Source: Roseovarius litoreus
GTDB taxonomy: Bacteria > Pseudomonadota > Alphaproteobacteria > Rhodobacterales > Rhodobacteraceae
NCBI RefSeq assembly: GCF_900142765.1
Contig: NZ_FRCB01000009.1
Coordinates: 1-64,000, forward strand
Direction of reading: 5' to 3'
DNA length: 64,000 bases
Below the pieces are notes generated by a model. The model was not told where the DNA came from. It saw nothing but the letters and a program-made list of their open reading frames with translations, and did no database searches. Positions within the stretch are counted from its first letter, which is position 1; each line of letters opens with the position of its first letter. Both the position numbers and the translations under genes were made by a program. Of this stretch, positions 56,091 through 64,000 are shown piece by piece.

Positions 56091-57290
56091 ATGCTGATCG
56101 ACGCTCTGACCCTGCAACTGGGCTACAATGCCAGCCTCGTGGCCATCGGCGCGGGCCTGCTCGGCATTGCCGCCGGCGCCACCGGCACGTTTCTGTTTCT
56201 CGGCAAGCGCGCCCTCGTGAGCGATGCGGTCAGCCATGCGACCCTGCCCGGCGTGGGGCTTGCCTTCATCCTCATGGTGGCCCTTGGCGGGGACGGGCGC
56301 AATCTGCCGGGGCTTCTCGCAGGCTCGGCCCTGTCGGCGGGCCTCGGGCTGTTATGCGTGAGCTGGCTCACCCGGCGCACCCGTCTCAGCGCGGACGCGG
56401 CCATCGGGGCGGTGCTGTCGGTGTTCTTCGGGGCGGGCGTGGTGCTGCTCACCGTGATCCAGACGATGAGCGGCGGGCGGCAGGCGGGGCTGGATTCCTT
56501 CCTGCTGGGCTCGACCGCGGGGATGCTACGCTCTGACGCGCTGATCATCGCCCTCGGCGGTGCGCTGGTGCTGGCCGCGGTGCTGGTGCTGCGCCGGCCC
56601 ATGGCCCTTGTGGCCTTCGACGCCGAGTTCGCAGCGGCACAGGGCATGAATGTCAAACGGATCGATCTTGCGATGATGGGGCTTGCCATGGCGATCACCG
56701 TGGTGGGTCTCAAGATGGTCGGGCTCATCCTGATCGTGGCGCTGCTCATCATCCCGCCGGTGGCCGCGCGCTTCTGGTCCGAGAGGGTGGACCACGTGGT
56801 GCTGCTGGCCGGTGCGTTCGGCGGTCTGTCGGGCTATGTCGGTGCGGCGATCTCGGCCACGGCGCCTGCCCTGCCCACGGGTCCGATCATCGTGATCGTG
56901 GCCTTCGGGCTTTTTGCGCTCTCGCTGCTGGCCGCCCCCGGCCGGGGCGTTCTGGCCGCTTTGCTGCGCCATCGCCGCTTCCAGACGCGGGTGCATCTGC
57001 GCCAGGGGCTTCTGGCGCTGGCGCAGGGCCAGCCGATCTATGAACCCCTGACACTGCGCCTGATGCGGCGCGCGGGCTATGTCCGCGCCGATGGTGTCGC
57101 GACCGAGGCGGGGCGCGCAAAGGCCACCCGCGCCGCACTCGACGAGCGCCGCTGGCAGATGCTGCGCGGCGATCCCCGGCACGAGGCCGCCGCCGCCCGC
57201 TATGACGGGCTGACCCCGTTGGAACGAGTCCTCACCGCGGACCAGATCACCGAACTGGATCGTGGCCTTGGCCCCGAGGCGGCGCGCTGA
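56091..57290 (+). CDS. sitC: Metal ABC transporter permease (SitC-like) with a C-terminal tail
   Basis: 399 residues. The first ~290 form the usual 8-9-helix metal permease, with FLGKRALVSDAVSHATLPGV, DSFLLGSTAGML, MNVKRIDLAMMGLAMAITVV and LILIVALLIIPPVAARFWS. The last ~110 residues form a polar tail (TRVHLRQGLLALAQGQPIYE, LTLRLMRRAGYVRADG) that looks like a small winged-helix or DtxR-like unit; a typical SitC is ~285 residues. The ATG is 28 bases after copy B and has a weak site (ACGGA). sitD overlaps by one base. Confidence 0.85.
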   Translation: MLIDALTLQLGYNASLVAIGAGLLGIAAGATGTFLFLGKRALVSDAVSHATLPGVGLAFILMVALGGDGRNLPGLLAGSALSAGLGLLCVSWLTRRTRLSADAAIGAVLSVFFGAGVVLLTVIQTMSGGRQAGLDSFLLGSTAGMLRSDALIIALGGALVLAAVLVLRRPMALVAFDAEFAAAQGMNVKRIDLAMMGLAMAITVVGLKMVGLILIVALLIIPPVAARFWSERVDHVVLLAGAFGGLSGYVGAAISATAPALPTGPIIVIVAFGLFALSLLAAPGRGVLAALLRHRRFQTRVHLRQGLLALAQGQPIYEPLTLRLMRRAGYVRADGVATEAGRAKATRAALDERRWQMLRGDPRHEAAAARYDGLTPLERVLTADQITELDRGLGPEAAR

Positions 57291-58216
57291 TGGGTGCGGA
57301 ATTCGTCTCGCTCTCGCTGACGCCGATGCTGATCGGCATCTGTGCGGCCATTGCCTGCGCCCTGCCGGGCAATTTCCTGCTGCTGCGTGGGCAGGCCCTG
57401 ATCGGCGATGCGATCAGCCATGTGGTCCTTCCGGGGATCGTGCTGGCCTTTCTGGTGACCGGCACGGTGGCGGCCTGGCCGATGATGCTGGGCGCGGGTG
57501 CCGCGGCCCTTGTCGCGGTGCTGCTGATCGAGGCGATCCGCCGCCTTGGCCGGATCGAGCCGGGTGCGGCGATGGGTGTCGTGTTCACCGCGATGTTCGC
57601 CGGTGGCGTGCTGCTTCTCGAGCAAAGCGATACGTCCCAGGTGCATCTCGATGTGCAGCACGCGCTTTACGGCAATCTGGAAAGCCTGATCTGGCTGGAT
57701 GCGACCGGCTGGTCCTCGCTCACCGATCCCGAGGCGCTGCGCGCCCTGCCGCCGGAATTGCCACGGATCGTGCTGACGCTGGGCTTCGTCATTCTGTTCA
57801 CCGCCATACTGTGGCGACCGCTGAAACTGTCGACCTTCGACGAGGGTTTCGCCCGCACGCTTGGCCTTCCGGTCCGGGCCTTGAGCCTCGGGCTGGTGAT
57901 CGTCGCGGCCATCGCGGCGGTGGCGGCATTCGATGCGGTGGGATCGATCATCGTGATCGCGATGTTCATCTGTCCGCCCGCCGCCGCCCGGCTGATGACC
58001 GACCGGCTGGAAGCGCAGATCGGCTGGAGCGTGCTTTTCGCGGCCATGTCGGCGGTGCTGGGCTATGTGCTGGCAGGCTACGGCCCGCTTTGGCTCGGCG
58101 GGCAGCACGCCATCAGCGCGGCGGGCATGATCGCCACGCTGTCGGGTGTCATCCTCGGGCTGGCGGCGCTCTTCGGGCCGCATCGCCACCGTTCGGGCGC
58201 CCCGGCGGACGGCTGA
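57290..58216 (+). CDS. sitD: Metal ABC transporter permease (SitD-like)
   Basis: 308 residues with the metal-permease pattern: LPGNFLLLRGQALIGDAISH, MGVVFTAMFAGGVLLLEQSD, LPVRALSLGLVIVAAIAAV and SIIVIAMFICPPAAARLM. It lacks the C-terminal tail of sitC. The start overlaps the sitC stop by one base (TGATGG), so both permeases should be made together. Convergent with the DgoK-like gene, with copy C between. Confidence 0.9.
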   Translation: MGAEFVSLSLTPMLIGICAAIACALPGNFLLLRGQALIGDAISHVVLPGIVLAFLVTGTVAAWPMMLGAGAAALVAVLLIEAIRRLGRIEPGAAMGVVFTAMFAGGVLLLEQSDTSQVHLDVQHALYGNLESLIWLDATGWSSLTDPEALRALPPELPRIVLTLGFVILFTAILWRPLKLSTFDEGFARTLGLPVRALSLGLVIVAAIAAVAAFDAVGSIIVIAMFICPPAAARLMTDRLEAQIGWSVLFAAMSAVLGYVLAGYGPLWLGGQHAISAAGMIATLSGVILGLAALFGPHRHRSGAPADG

Positions 58217-58263
58217 GGCCGCGCGCGGCAGGTCGGCATTCCGCGCGCCTTTGGCAAGTGGCG

Positions 58264-58315
58264 GAGCGAGGGGCCAGCCCCTCGCGCTCCCCGGGATATT
58301 TTGGGCCAGAAGAAA
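58264..58315 (-). repeat. Copy C of the TTCTGGCC/ATATCCCGGGG element (inverted)
   Basis: Reverse complement reads TTTCTTCTGGCC, AAAATATCCCGGGG, AGCGCGAGGGGCTGGCCCCT. It ends 3 bases before the stop of the minus-strand DgoK-like gene and may act as a bidirectional terminator. Confidence 0.75.
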
Positions 58316-58317
58316 CG

Positions 58318-59046
58318 TCAGGCATCAAGGCCAAATGCCCCGGCCAGCGCCGCCAGCCCGTGCGCGACAAGCTCGGAGGGGGCATGGATCGTCGCGGGGA
58401 CGCTTTCCGCGTCCAATGCGGCGGCGTGGCCGGTGGGATCATCCGGTGACGTCAGCACCGCCACCTGCTGACCCAGCCAATAGGGCCGTGCGGCAGCCAA
58501 TTCCGCGCCAAGAAGATGCCCGGTCAGGGCATCGCGGCGGTTCGAGACCTGAGCGGCACGCAAATGGGCGGCCAGCCGTTCGGGCCGGCTGAGGCTGTCT
58601 TCGAGAGCGTCGCGCGCGGGCGGCACAGTGCCGCCAAGCGCCGAGACAAGCTGCTGTGTCAGGAAGCTTTGCGCGCTGATGGCCTCACCCGCGCTCAGAT
58701 GCAGCCAATGGCTGATATCGCCGTCGATGGCGCAGATCACCCCGTCCCAGTCGCGATGCAGGCGCAGGAACCCGGCGATCCAAAGCCGCACCTGCGCACC
58801 GATGACATCCGCAGGACTATCCTGCACGAAGCCCGGCAGGCCATGGCCGCCCTGCGGCAGGATGGCGGCGGGCAGGCTGTCGGGCGGGCCGTCGCCGATA
58901 TGGAGGATGCGGCCCGCGTCGAACGCCAGATGCGCGAGGGCCGCGGCCTCGTCGATGCCCTTGGCATGGCGCAGGTGGCGCGCGCCCTCCATCGCATGTG
59001 CGGTGACCCCGGCGCTGTCGCGGCAGATGGCGATCCAGGCGGTCAT
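58318..59046 (-). CDS. 2-dehydro-3-deoxygalactonokinase-like protein, probably inactive
   Basis: 242 residues. The C-terminal half resembles DgoK (SHWLHLSAGEAISAQSFLTQ, GHLLGAELAAARPYWLG, PSELVAHGLAALAGAFGL). The N-terminal ATP/phosphate motif of the family (DWGT-like) is absent, and the PGTHxKW loop is replaced by IDGDISHW. At 242 residues it is shorter than DgoK (~300). It may be a degenerate kinase or bind a sugar acid without turning it over. It lies 9 bases after the DUF442 gene on the same strand. Confidence 0.6.
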   Translation of the reverse strand: MTAWIAICRDSAGVTAHAMEGARHLRHAKGIDEAAALAHLAFDAGRILHIGDGPPDSLPAAILPQGGHGLPGFVQDSPADVIGAQVRLWIAGFLRLHRDWDGVICAIDGDISHWLHLSAGEAISAQSFLTQQLVSALGGTVPPARDALEDSLSRPERLAAHLRAAQVSNRRDALTGHLLGAELAAARPYWLGQQVAVLTSPDDPTGHAAALDAESVPATIHAPSELVAHGLAALAGAFGLDA

Positions 59047-59055
59047 CGCAAGTGC

Positions 59056-59472
59056 TCAGCGCCGTTCGAGCTGCCGGACGAGACCCGCCATGTCATAGCC
59101 CGCAGCACGGGTGGCTTCCACGATCCGCGCGCCGCCCAACTCGTCGAATTTCGTCAGGCTCCAGAGCATCGTGCAGCGTGTGCCCGAGCGGCAATAGGCC
59201 AGGATCGGTCCCGGCATCTCGTCGAGAGCCGCGCGGAAGGCCTCGGCGGCGTCGGGTGTGACCATGCCCGATACGATCGGCACCCAGCGCATCTCGAGCC
59301 CGGCGGCCCGTGCCGCCTCGGCCACCTCGTCCTGCAGGGGCTGGCCGTAATCCTCGTGATCCGGGCGGTTGCACAGGATCGAACGAAAGCCGGCGGCCTT
59401 GATCTCGGGGATGTCTTCGGGCGCGATCTGCGGGCTGACCGCGAAGTCTTCGGTGATGCTGCGTATATCCAT
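59056..59472 (-). CDS. DUF442/TIGR01244 phosphatase-like protein
   Basis: 138 residues with the PTP-type active site AYCRSGTRCTML (Cys-X5-Arg) and the opening FAVSPQIAPEDIPEIKAAGF and ILCNRPDHEDYGQP of the DUF442 family, also found fused to beta-lactamase-like persulfide dioxygenases. Probably a tyrosine-phosphatase-fold or sulfur-related enzyme. It precedes the DgoK-like gene. Confidence 0.85.
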   Translation of the reverse strand: MDIRSITEDFAVSPQIAPEDIPEIKAAGFRSILCNRPDHEDYGQPLQDEVAEAARAAGLEMRWVPIVSGMVTPDAAEAFRAALDEMPGPILAYCRSGTRCTMLWSLTKFDELGGARIVEATRAAGYDMAGLVRQLERR

Positions 59473-59537
59473 CGCGCGTCCTCTCTGGCTGGCGGTTCCA
59501 TATGCGCCCAGATCGCACGAAATTTCAATGCTCCCGC

Positions 59538-59585
59538 GTCATTGACATTTACAGGGCTTGCGCCAAACCATGTTATGTCAATGAC
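59538..59585. promoter_or_regulatory. 11-bp inverted repeat upstream of the hydantoinase gene
   Basis: GTCATTGACAT (59538-59548) and ATGTCAATGAC (59575-59585) are perfect inverted copies separated by 26 bases. The left arm contains a consensus -35 TTGACA (59542-59547), so a dimeric repressor bound here could close the promoter. The right arm ends 14 bases before the ATG. Confidence 0.55.
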
Positions 59586-59599
59586 TTAAGGGAACGGTC

Positions 59600-62500
59600 A
59601 TGAAAGACGCCTGGGAATTCTGGATCGATCGGGGCGGCACGTTCACCGATATCGTGGCGCTTGATCCACAGGGTCGCGTCCGAACGCACAAGCTCCTGTC
59701 GGAGAATCCCGATCGCTACCGCGATGCCGCCGTACAGGGGATGCGCGAGATCATGGGCGTCAAGGGGCCGTTTCCCAAGGGCGCCATCCGCGCGGTGAAG
59801 ATGGGCACCACCGTGGCCACCAACGCCTTGCTCGAGCGCAAGGGGGAACGGGTCCTGCTGCTCATCACGAGGGGGTTCCGCGACCTTCTGAAGATCGGCT
59901 ATCAGGCGCGGCCGCGGCTGTTCGACCTGCAGATCACCCGGCCCGATCTTCTGTATGAAGAGGTGGTCGAGATGGACGAGAGGCTGGATGCCGACGGCGC
60001 GGTGGTGCGGCCGCTTGATCTTGATGAGCTGCGCATCGCGCTGCACGCCGCATATGACAAGGGCATCCGCGCCGTGGCCATCGCCGGGCTGCACGCCTAT
60101 CTCAACCCCGAGCATGAACGCCGCGCAGCCGATCTGGCCGCCGAGATCGGCTTCACCCAGATCACCGCCAGCCATCAGGTCAACCGGCTGGCCAAGCTGG
60201 TGGGGCGGGGCGATACGGCGGTGGTCGATGCCTATCTCTCGCCGATCCTGCGCCGCTATGTCGATCAGGTCGAGGACGCCCTCGATCTGGGTCGGGCCTG
60301 CGAGGCGCTCTTGTTCATGCAATCCTCGGGAGGGCTGACCGATGCGCGGCTCTTTCAGGGCAAGGATGCGATTCTCAGCGGTCCGGCAGGGGGCATCGTG
60401 GGCATGGTGCGCACGGGGCAGGCGGCGGGGCATGAGCGGCTGATCGGCTTCGACATGGGCGGCACCAGCACCGATGTCAGCCATTATGCCGGCGATTACG
60501 AGCGCAGCTTCGACACCGAGGTGGCGGGCGTGCGGATGCGCGCGCCGATGATGGATATTCACACTGTCGCGGCGGGTGGCGGCAGCATCTGCACATTCGA
60601 GGATGGCCGCTTTCAGGTTGGTCCCGAAAGTGCCGGCGCCGATCCCGGACCGGCCTGTTACCGGCGCGGCGGGCCTTTGACGGTGACCGATTGCAACGTC
60701 ATGCTGGGCAAGCTGACACCGGCGCATTTTCCCGCCGTGTTCGGCCCGGATGGTGACGCGCCGCTCGATCTGGATGCGGTGCGCCGGCGCTTTGCCGAGC
60801 TGGCCGAAACCGTCACGTCAGAGACGGGCGAGGCGCCGCGCAGCCCCGAGGACATGGCCGAAGGCTTCCTGCGCATCGCCGTCGACAACATGGCCAACGC
60901 CATCAAGAAGATAAGCGTGCAGCGCGGCCATGACGTCACCGGCTATACGCTGCAATGTTTCGGCGGTGCGGGCGGGCAGCATGCCTGTCTCGTGGCCGAT
61001 GCGCTGGGCATGCGCAAGGTGCTGATCCACCCCCATGCCGGGGTGCTGTCGGCCTATGGCATGGGCATGGCCGAGATCCGCGCCATGCGCGAGACCCAGA
61101 TGGATGCCCCCCTGAGCCAGATCGACCGCGCCCGTGATCTTGCCGCCACCCTGGCGCGTCGCGCCCGTGGCGAGGTCGAGGCGCAGGGCGTCACCGATAT
61201 CGACACCGAAATCCGCGCATATCTGCGCTATGACGGCTCGCATCAGGCGCTCGAGGTGCCTTTTGCCGATCGCTCCACCATGCAGGCCGCCTTCGAGGCG
61301 GCGCATCGCCGCCGCTTCGGCTTTCACAGCCCCGAACGCGCCATTTTCTTCGACATGCTCAGCGTCGAGGCCATCGGTCGCACCGGCCATGCGCCGATCG
61401 CCGATCGCCCGTCGGGCGAAGGCCGGCCCGAGGCCCATGTGCCGGTGCATCTTGACGGTGCGCGCCGCGATGTGCCGCTGTATCACCGCGACGCGCTCGA
61501 TCCTTCCGCCACCATCACCGGCCCTGCGATCATCACCGAACCCACCGGCACCAACATGGTCGAACCCGGCTGGTCGGCGCGCATCGACCATATGGGCAAT
61601 CTTCTGCTGGAACGCAGCGGGGCCATGTCCCGCGCGCAGGCCGCGGGCACCCGGGCCGATCCCGTGCTGCTCGAAGTGTTCAACAATCTCTTCATGTCGG
61701 TCGCCGATCAGATGGGCGCCACCCTGGCCAATACCTCGTGGTCGGTGAATATCCGCGAGCGGCTGGATTTTTCCTGTGCGATCTTCGATGCGGCGGGCGA
61801 TCTGGTGGCCAATGCGCCGCATGTGCCGGTGCATCTGGGTTCCATGTCCGACAGCATCAAGACGGTGATGCGCCGCAATCCCGATCTGCGGCCCGGCGAT
61901 GCCTTCATGCTCAATTCGCCCTATCATGGCGGCACGCATCTGCCGGATGTCACCGTGGTGACACCAGTTTTCGTCGATGGGTCGCCCGCCTTCTGGCTTG
62001 GCTCGCGCGGGCACCATGCCGATATCGGCGGGCGCACCCCCGGCAGTGCTCCGCCCGACAGCACCCGGATCGAGGAAGAAGGCGTTCTGATCGACAATTT
62101 CAAGCTGGTCGATCAGGGCCGCCTTCGCGAACTCGAGGCCGAGGCGATTTTGTCCTCGGGGCGCTGGCCCTGCCGCAACATCGCGCAGAACATGGCCGAT
62201 CTCAAAGCCCAGATCGCCGCCAATGAAACCGGGCGGCAGGCCTTGCTCAAGGTGGTCGAGACCTACGGTCTGGACGTGGTGCAGGCCTATATGGGCCATG
62301 TGCAGGACAATGCCGAAGAAAGCGTGCGCCGGGTGATCGACCGCCTGCGCGATTGCAGCTTCAGCTATCCGATGGATCACGGCGCAAGGATCGAGGTGGC
62401 GATCACCGTCGATCACGCCGCCCGCGCCGCGCGGATCGATTTCACCGGCACCAGCCCGCAGCATTCGGGCAATTACAACGCGCCCAAATCCATCGCGCGG

Positions 62501-63196
62501 GCGGTCGTGCTCTATGTGTTCCGCACGCTCGTGGGGGCCGATATTCCGCTCAACGAAGGCTGCCTCAAGCCTTTGGAGATCGTGGTGCCCGAAGGGTCCA
62601 TGCTGAACCCCGCCTATCCCGCCGCCGTGATTGCCGGCAACACCGAGGTCAGTCAGGCCACCTGCAATGCGCTTTATGGGGCGCTTGGCGTGATGGCCGC
62701 GTCTCAGGCGACGATGAACAATTTCATCTGGGGCAATGACATGTTCCAGAATTACGAGACGATTGCCGGCGGCACCGGGGCGGGGCCGGGCTTTGACGGG
62801 TGCGATGCGGTGCAAAGCCACATGACCAACACCCGCATGACCGATCCTGAAATCCTCGAAAAACGCTTTCCCGTCCGCCTTGAAGAGTTCGGCATCCGCA
62901 CAGGCTCGGGTGGGGCAGGGCAATGGCGCGGCGGCGACGGGGTGCTGCGGCGTCTGCGCTTTCTGGCGCCGGTCACGGTCACGACGCTGTGCTCTCACCG
63001 GAAGGTGCCGCCCTTCGGCGGCGACGGTGGCGCGCCGGGGGCGACGGGGCGCAACTGGGTCGAATGGCCTGACGGCACCACCCGCGAGATGCAGGGCAAT
63101 GACGAGATCGATCTGCCCGCCGGGGCCGCCTTCTGCATGGCCACTCCGGGGGGTGGCGGCTGGGGTGTGCCGCCTGACCCGGATCAATTGTCCTGA
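59600..63196 (+). CDS. Fused hydantoinase A/B protein (5-oxoprolinase type)
   Basis: 1198 residues. The HyuA half (~1-680) has the ATP-grasp-like phosphate motifs [12 protein letters not shown] and [30 protein letters not shown] and [13 protein letters not shown]. The HyuB half (~690-1190) has [32 protein letters not shown] and [16 protein letters not shown]. The order and length match ATP-dependent 5-oxoprolinase (OplAH), which opens 5-oxoproline to glutamate, but hydantoinases share the layout, so the substrate is uncertain. Single gene behind a palindromic site. AAGGGAAC precedes the ATG. Confidence 0.85.
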   Translation: MKDAWEFWIDRGGTFTDIVALDPQGRVRTHKLLSENPDRYRDAAVQGMREIMGVKGPFPKGAIRAVKMGTTVATNALLERKGERVLLLITRGFRDLLKIGYQARPRLFDLQITRPDLLYEEVVEMDERLDADGAVVRPLDLDELRIALHAAYDKGIRAVAIAGLHAYLNPEHERRAADLAAEIGFTQITASHQVNRLAKLVGRGDTAVVDAYLSPILRRYVDQVEDALDLGRACEALLFMQSSGGLTDARLFQGKDAILSGPAGGIVGMVRTGQAAGHERLIGFDMGGTSTDVSHYAGDYERSFDTEVAGVRMRAPMMDIHTVAAGGGSICTFEDGRFQVGPESAGADPGPACYRRGGPLTVTDCNVMLGKLTPAHFPAVFGPDGDAPLDLDAVRRRFAELAETVTSETGEAPRSPEDMAEGFLRIAVDNMANAIKKISVQRGHDVTGYTLQCFGGAGGQHACLVADALGMRKVLIHPHAGVLSAYGMGMAEIRAMRETQMDAPLSQIDRARDLAATLARRARGEVEAQGVTDIDTEIRAYLRYDGSHQALEVPFADRSTMQAAFEAAHRRRFGFHSPERAIFFDMLSVEAIGRTGHAPIADRPSGEGRPEAHVPVHLDGARRDVPLYHRDALDPSATITGPAIITEPTGTNMVEPGWSARIDHMGNLLLERSGAMSRAQAAGTRADPVLLEVFNNLFMSVADQMGATLANTSWSVNIRERLDFSCAIFDAAGDLVANAPHVPVHLGSMSDSIKTVMRRNPDLRPGDAFMLNSPYHGGTHLPDVTVVTPVFVDGSPAFWLGSRGHHADIGGRTPGSAPPDSTRIEEEGVLIDNFKLVDQGRLRELEAEAILSSGRWPCRNIAQNMADLKAQIAANETGRQALLKVVETYGLDVVQAYMGHVQDNAEESVRRVIDRLRDCSFSYPMDHGARIEVAITVDHAARAARIDFTGTSPQHSGNYNAPKSIARAVVLYVFRTLVGADIPLNEGCLKPLEIVVPEGSMLNPAYPAAVIAGNTEVSQATCNALYGALGVMAASQATMNNFIWGNDMFQNYETIAGGTGAGPGFDGCDAVQSHMTNTRMTDPEILEKRFPVRLEEFGIRTGSGGAGQWRGGDGVLRRLRFLAPVTVTTLCSHRKVPPFGGDGGAPGATGRNWVEWPDGTTREMQGNDEIDLPAGAAFCMATPGGGGWGVPPDPDQLS

Positions 63197-63393
63197 TCAA
63201 TGTGAACGGACCAGTTCAGATCGCCGTGATCTCGCCTCATGGTGGAAGGACTGACTCGTTTCGGCCGCTCTCTTCAGGAGATTTTCCCGTCATACGCCGC
63301 CTAAAAGGAAGAATGCACAGACGGGCTATGATACCGTCTGCAGTAGCCGTTATATCGCATGTTGGTCCTAACGGAGAGGATCTTAACGAGTCT

Positions 63394-63410
63394 CCGGACC
63401 TTTGGTCCGG
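63394..63410. other. Perfect 7-bp hairpin in the intergenic region
   Basis: CCGGACC (63394-63400) and GGTCCGG (63404-63410) with a TTT loop. No T run follows directly, only TTGGTTT. Confidence 0.6.
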
Positions 63411-63562
63411 TTGGTTTCCTACCCTGTGACCTCTCTGGGCTGGCTGGCGTCTTGATCCCCTCGATCGCCATAAGGCCAATCGAGGATCAACGTCGCGGCG
63501 CGCGAGTATGTGCGGGTCGCGATGAGGTATGGTGGTGTAATGCGAGATTGTAACGAGTGAAT

Positions 63563-63588
63563 GGCCGGCGCATCGCGTCGGCCCTTTT
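63563..63588 (+). terminator. Rho-independent terminator
   Basis: GGCCGGCGC (63563-63571) and GCGTCGGCC (63575-63583) form a 9-bp stem with one G-U pair, followed by CTTTT. It lies 370 bases after the hydantoinase stop. Confidence 0.6.
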
Positions 63589-63688
63589 CTGCGTGGTTTC
63601 CCGCTTGCATTGACCACGCCCATTGATGCCCGGCGCTCTCCTTCTTACGTCAATTGCACATTGATTGACGAAATAAAGGAGCGATCCC

Positions 63689-63976
63689 ATGGACGAGAAA
63701 CAAGCATATCAGCAGAAACTCGACGCCAAGCTCGACGAATGGAAAGCGGAAATAGACAAGTTGCGCGCCAAGGCCGAAGGGGCCAGCGCCGACGCCAAGC
63801 TGCGATATCACGACCAGATCGACGATCTGAAGAAACGCCGCGACGAGATGGAAAAGGAGCTGGAGAAGATCCAGAACGCCAACGCGGCCGCGTGGAACGA
63901 TCTCAAGGCCGGCGCCGACAAGGCGTGGGAGGCGATGTCCGACGCTATGAAGGACGCCTGGCGCCGCTTCGGCTGA
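63689..63976 (+). CDS. Small coiled-coil protein (sll1863-like)
   Basis: 95 residues, no membrane segment, nearly all coiled coil: KLDAKLDEWKAEIDKLRAKA and LKKRRDEMEKELEKIQN, ending AWEAMSDAMKDAWRRFG. The pattern matches small stress-linked coiled-coil proteins of the sll1863 type. AAGGAG precedes the ATG. Function unknown. Confidence 0.75.
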   Translation: MDEKQAYQQKLDAKLDEWKAEIDKLRAKAEGASADAKLRYHDQIDDLKKRRDEMEKELEKIQNANAAAWNDLKAGADKAWEAMSDAMKDAWRRFG

Positions 63977-64000
63977 GGGCGCGCCGGGCAACCCGGCAAT

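Larger units (their letters stand above)
63197..63688. other. Non-coding region with two hairpins before the coiled-coil gene
   Basis: This is 492 bases with no convincing gene; the small open frames lack binding sites and family character. It holds a perfect 7-bp hairpin at 63394-63410 and a terminator at 63563-63588, so a plus-strand transcript of unknown start ends here. The rest appears unstructured by eye. Confidence 0.5.

Noticed and set aside
60818..63187. 789-codon minus-strand frame opposite the hydantoinase gene
   Set aside because: No family motifs; the plus strand has complete HyuA and HyuB signatures.
63237..63623. Small minus-strand gene in the last intergenic region
   Set aside because: No ribosome binding site, Arg-rich low-quality sequence, and it spans both hairpins.

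Overview
This window looks like a chromosomal segment of an alphaproteobacterium of the order Rhodobacterales (Roseobacter group). The evidence is high GC, the block ubiB-ubiE / mutM-enoyl-CoA hydratase-rpsT-dnaA-dnaN-recF-lysE-gyrB, the hflK-hflC-DUF2065-degP operon, and flagellin, hook and MotB proteins of the group's type. I see no rRNA, tRNA, CRISPR array, insertion sequence or prophage.

Layout. 0-5.8 kb: flagellar genes (motB 3' part, flgE, a flagellin start fragment, flgN, flgJ, fliK, flgD). This block is visibly damaged: motB is out of frame in the first ~105 bases, and flgE is joined head-on to an inverted flagellin 5' end through a short shared sequence. 5.8-19.1 kb: a degenerate kinase-like protein, the two ubiquinone genes ubiE and ubiB, DNA repair (mutM), a crotonase, ribosomal protein S20, and the replication genes dnaA, dnaN, recF and gyrB with a LysE-type exporter. 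A remnant of a VOC/glyoxalase gene lies between recF and lysE. 19.1-24.1 kb: dabA-dabB, an energy-coupled inorganic-carbon uptake system, with a divergent LysR regulator. 24.1-34.0 kb: a quinone-oxidoreductase-like MDR enzyme, two M16 peptidases (one active, one without the metal site), a DUF3035 lipoprotein, lspA, purH, a heparinase-like protein and rsmB, all on the minus strand. 34.0-38.3 kb: an SdhAF4-like factor, a small secreted protein, dapB, then rbfA-DUF2233-truB-DUF1643. 38.4-44.7 kb: minus-strand degP, DUF2065, hflC, hflK, glutathione reductase and rpiA. 44.9-50.6 kb: a GST-like protein, L-serine dehydratase, thiamine pyrophosphokinase and a very acidic low-complexity protein. 50.6-59.5 kb: deoC with a two-domain aldehyde dehydrogenase, a SitABCD-type metal ABC transporter behind a Fur/Mur-type operator, a DgoK-like protein and a DUF442 phosphatase-like protein. 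59.6-64.0 kb: a fused hydantoinase A/B (5-oxoprolinase-type) enzyme, a 490-base structured intergenic region and a coiled-coil protein.

Most of the window is ordinary housekeeping content. The points worth a second look are the flgE/flagellin junction, a palindromic element that supplies the fliK stop codon, a repeated intergenic element present three times (two copies flank the sitC-sitD pair as inverted repeats), two kinase-fold proteins that have lost catalytic residues, the DAB carbon pump in an apparently heterotrophic background, and the apparent one-base frameshift at the start of the acidic protein. I did not find a complete multi-gene system that I can defend as wholly new.
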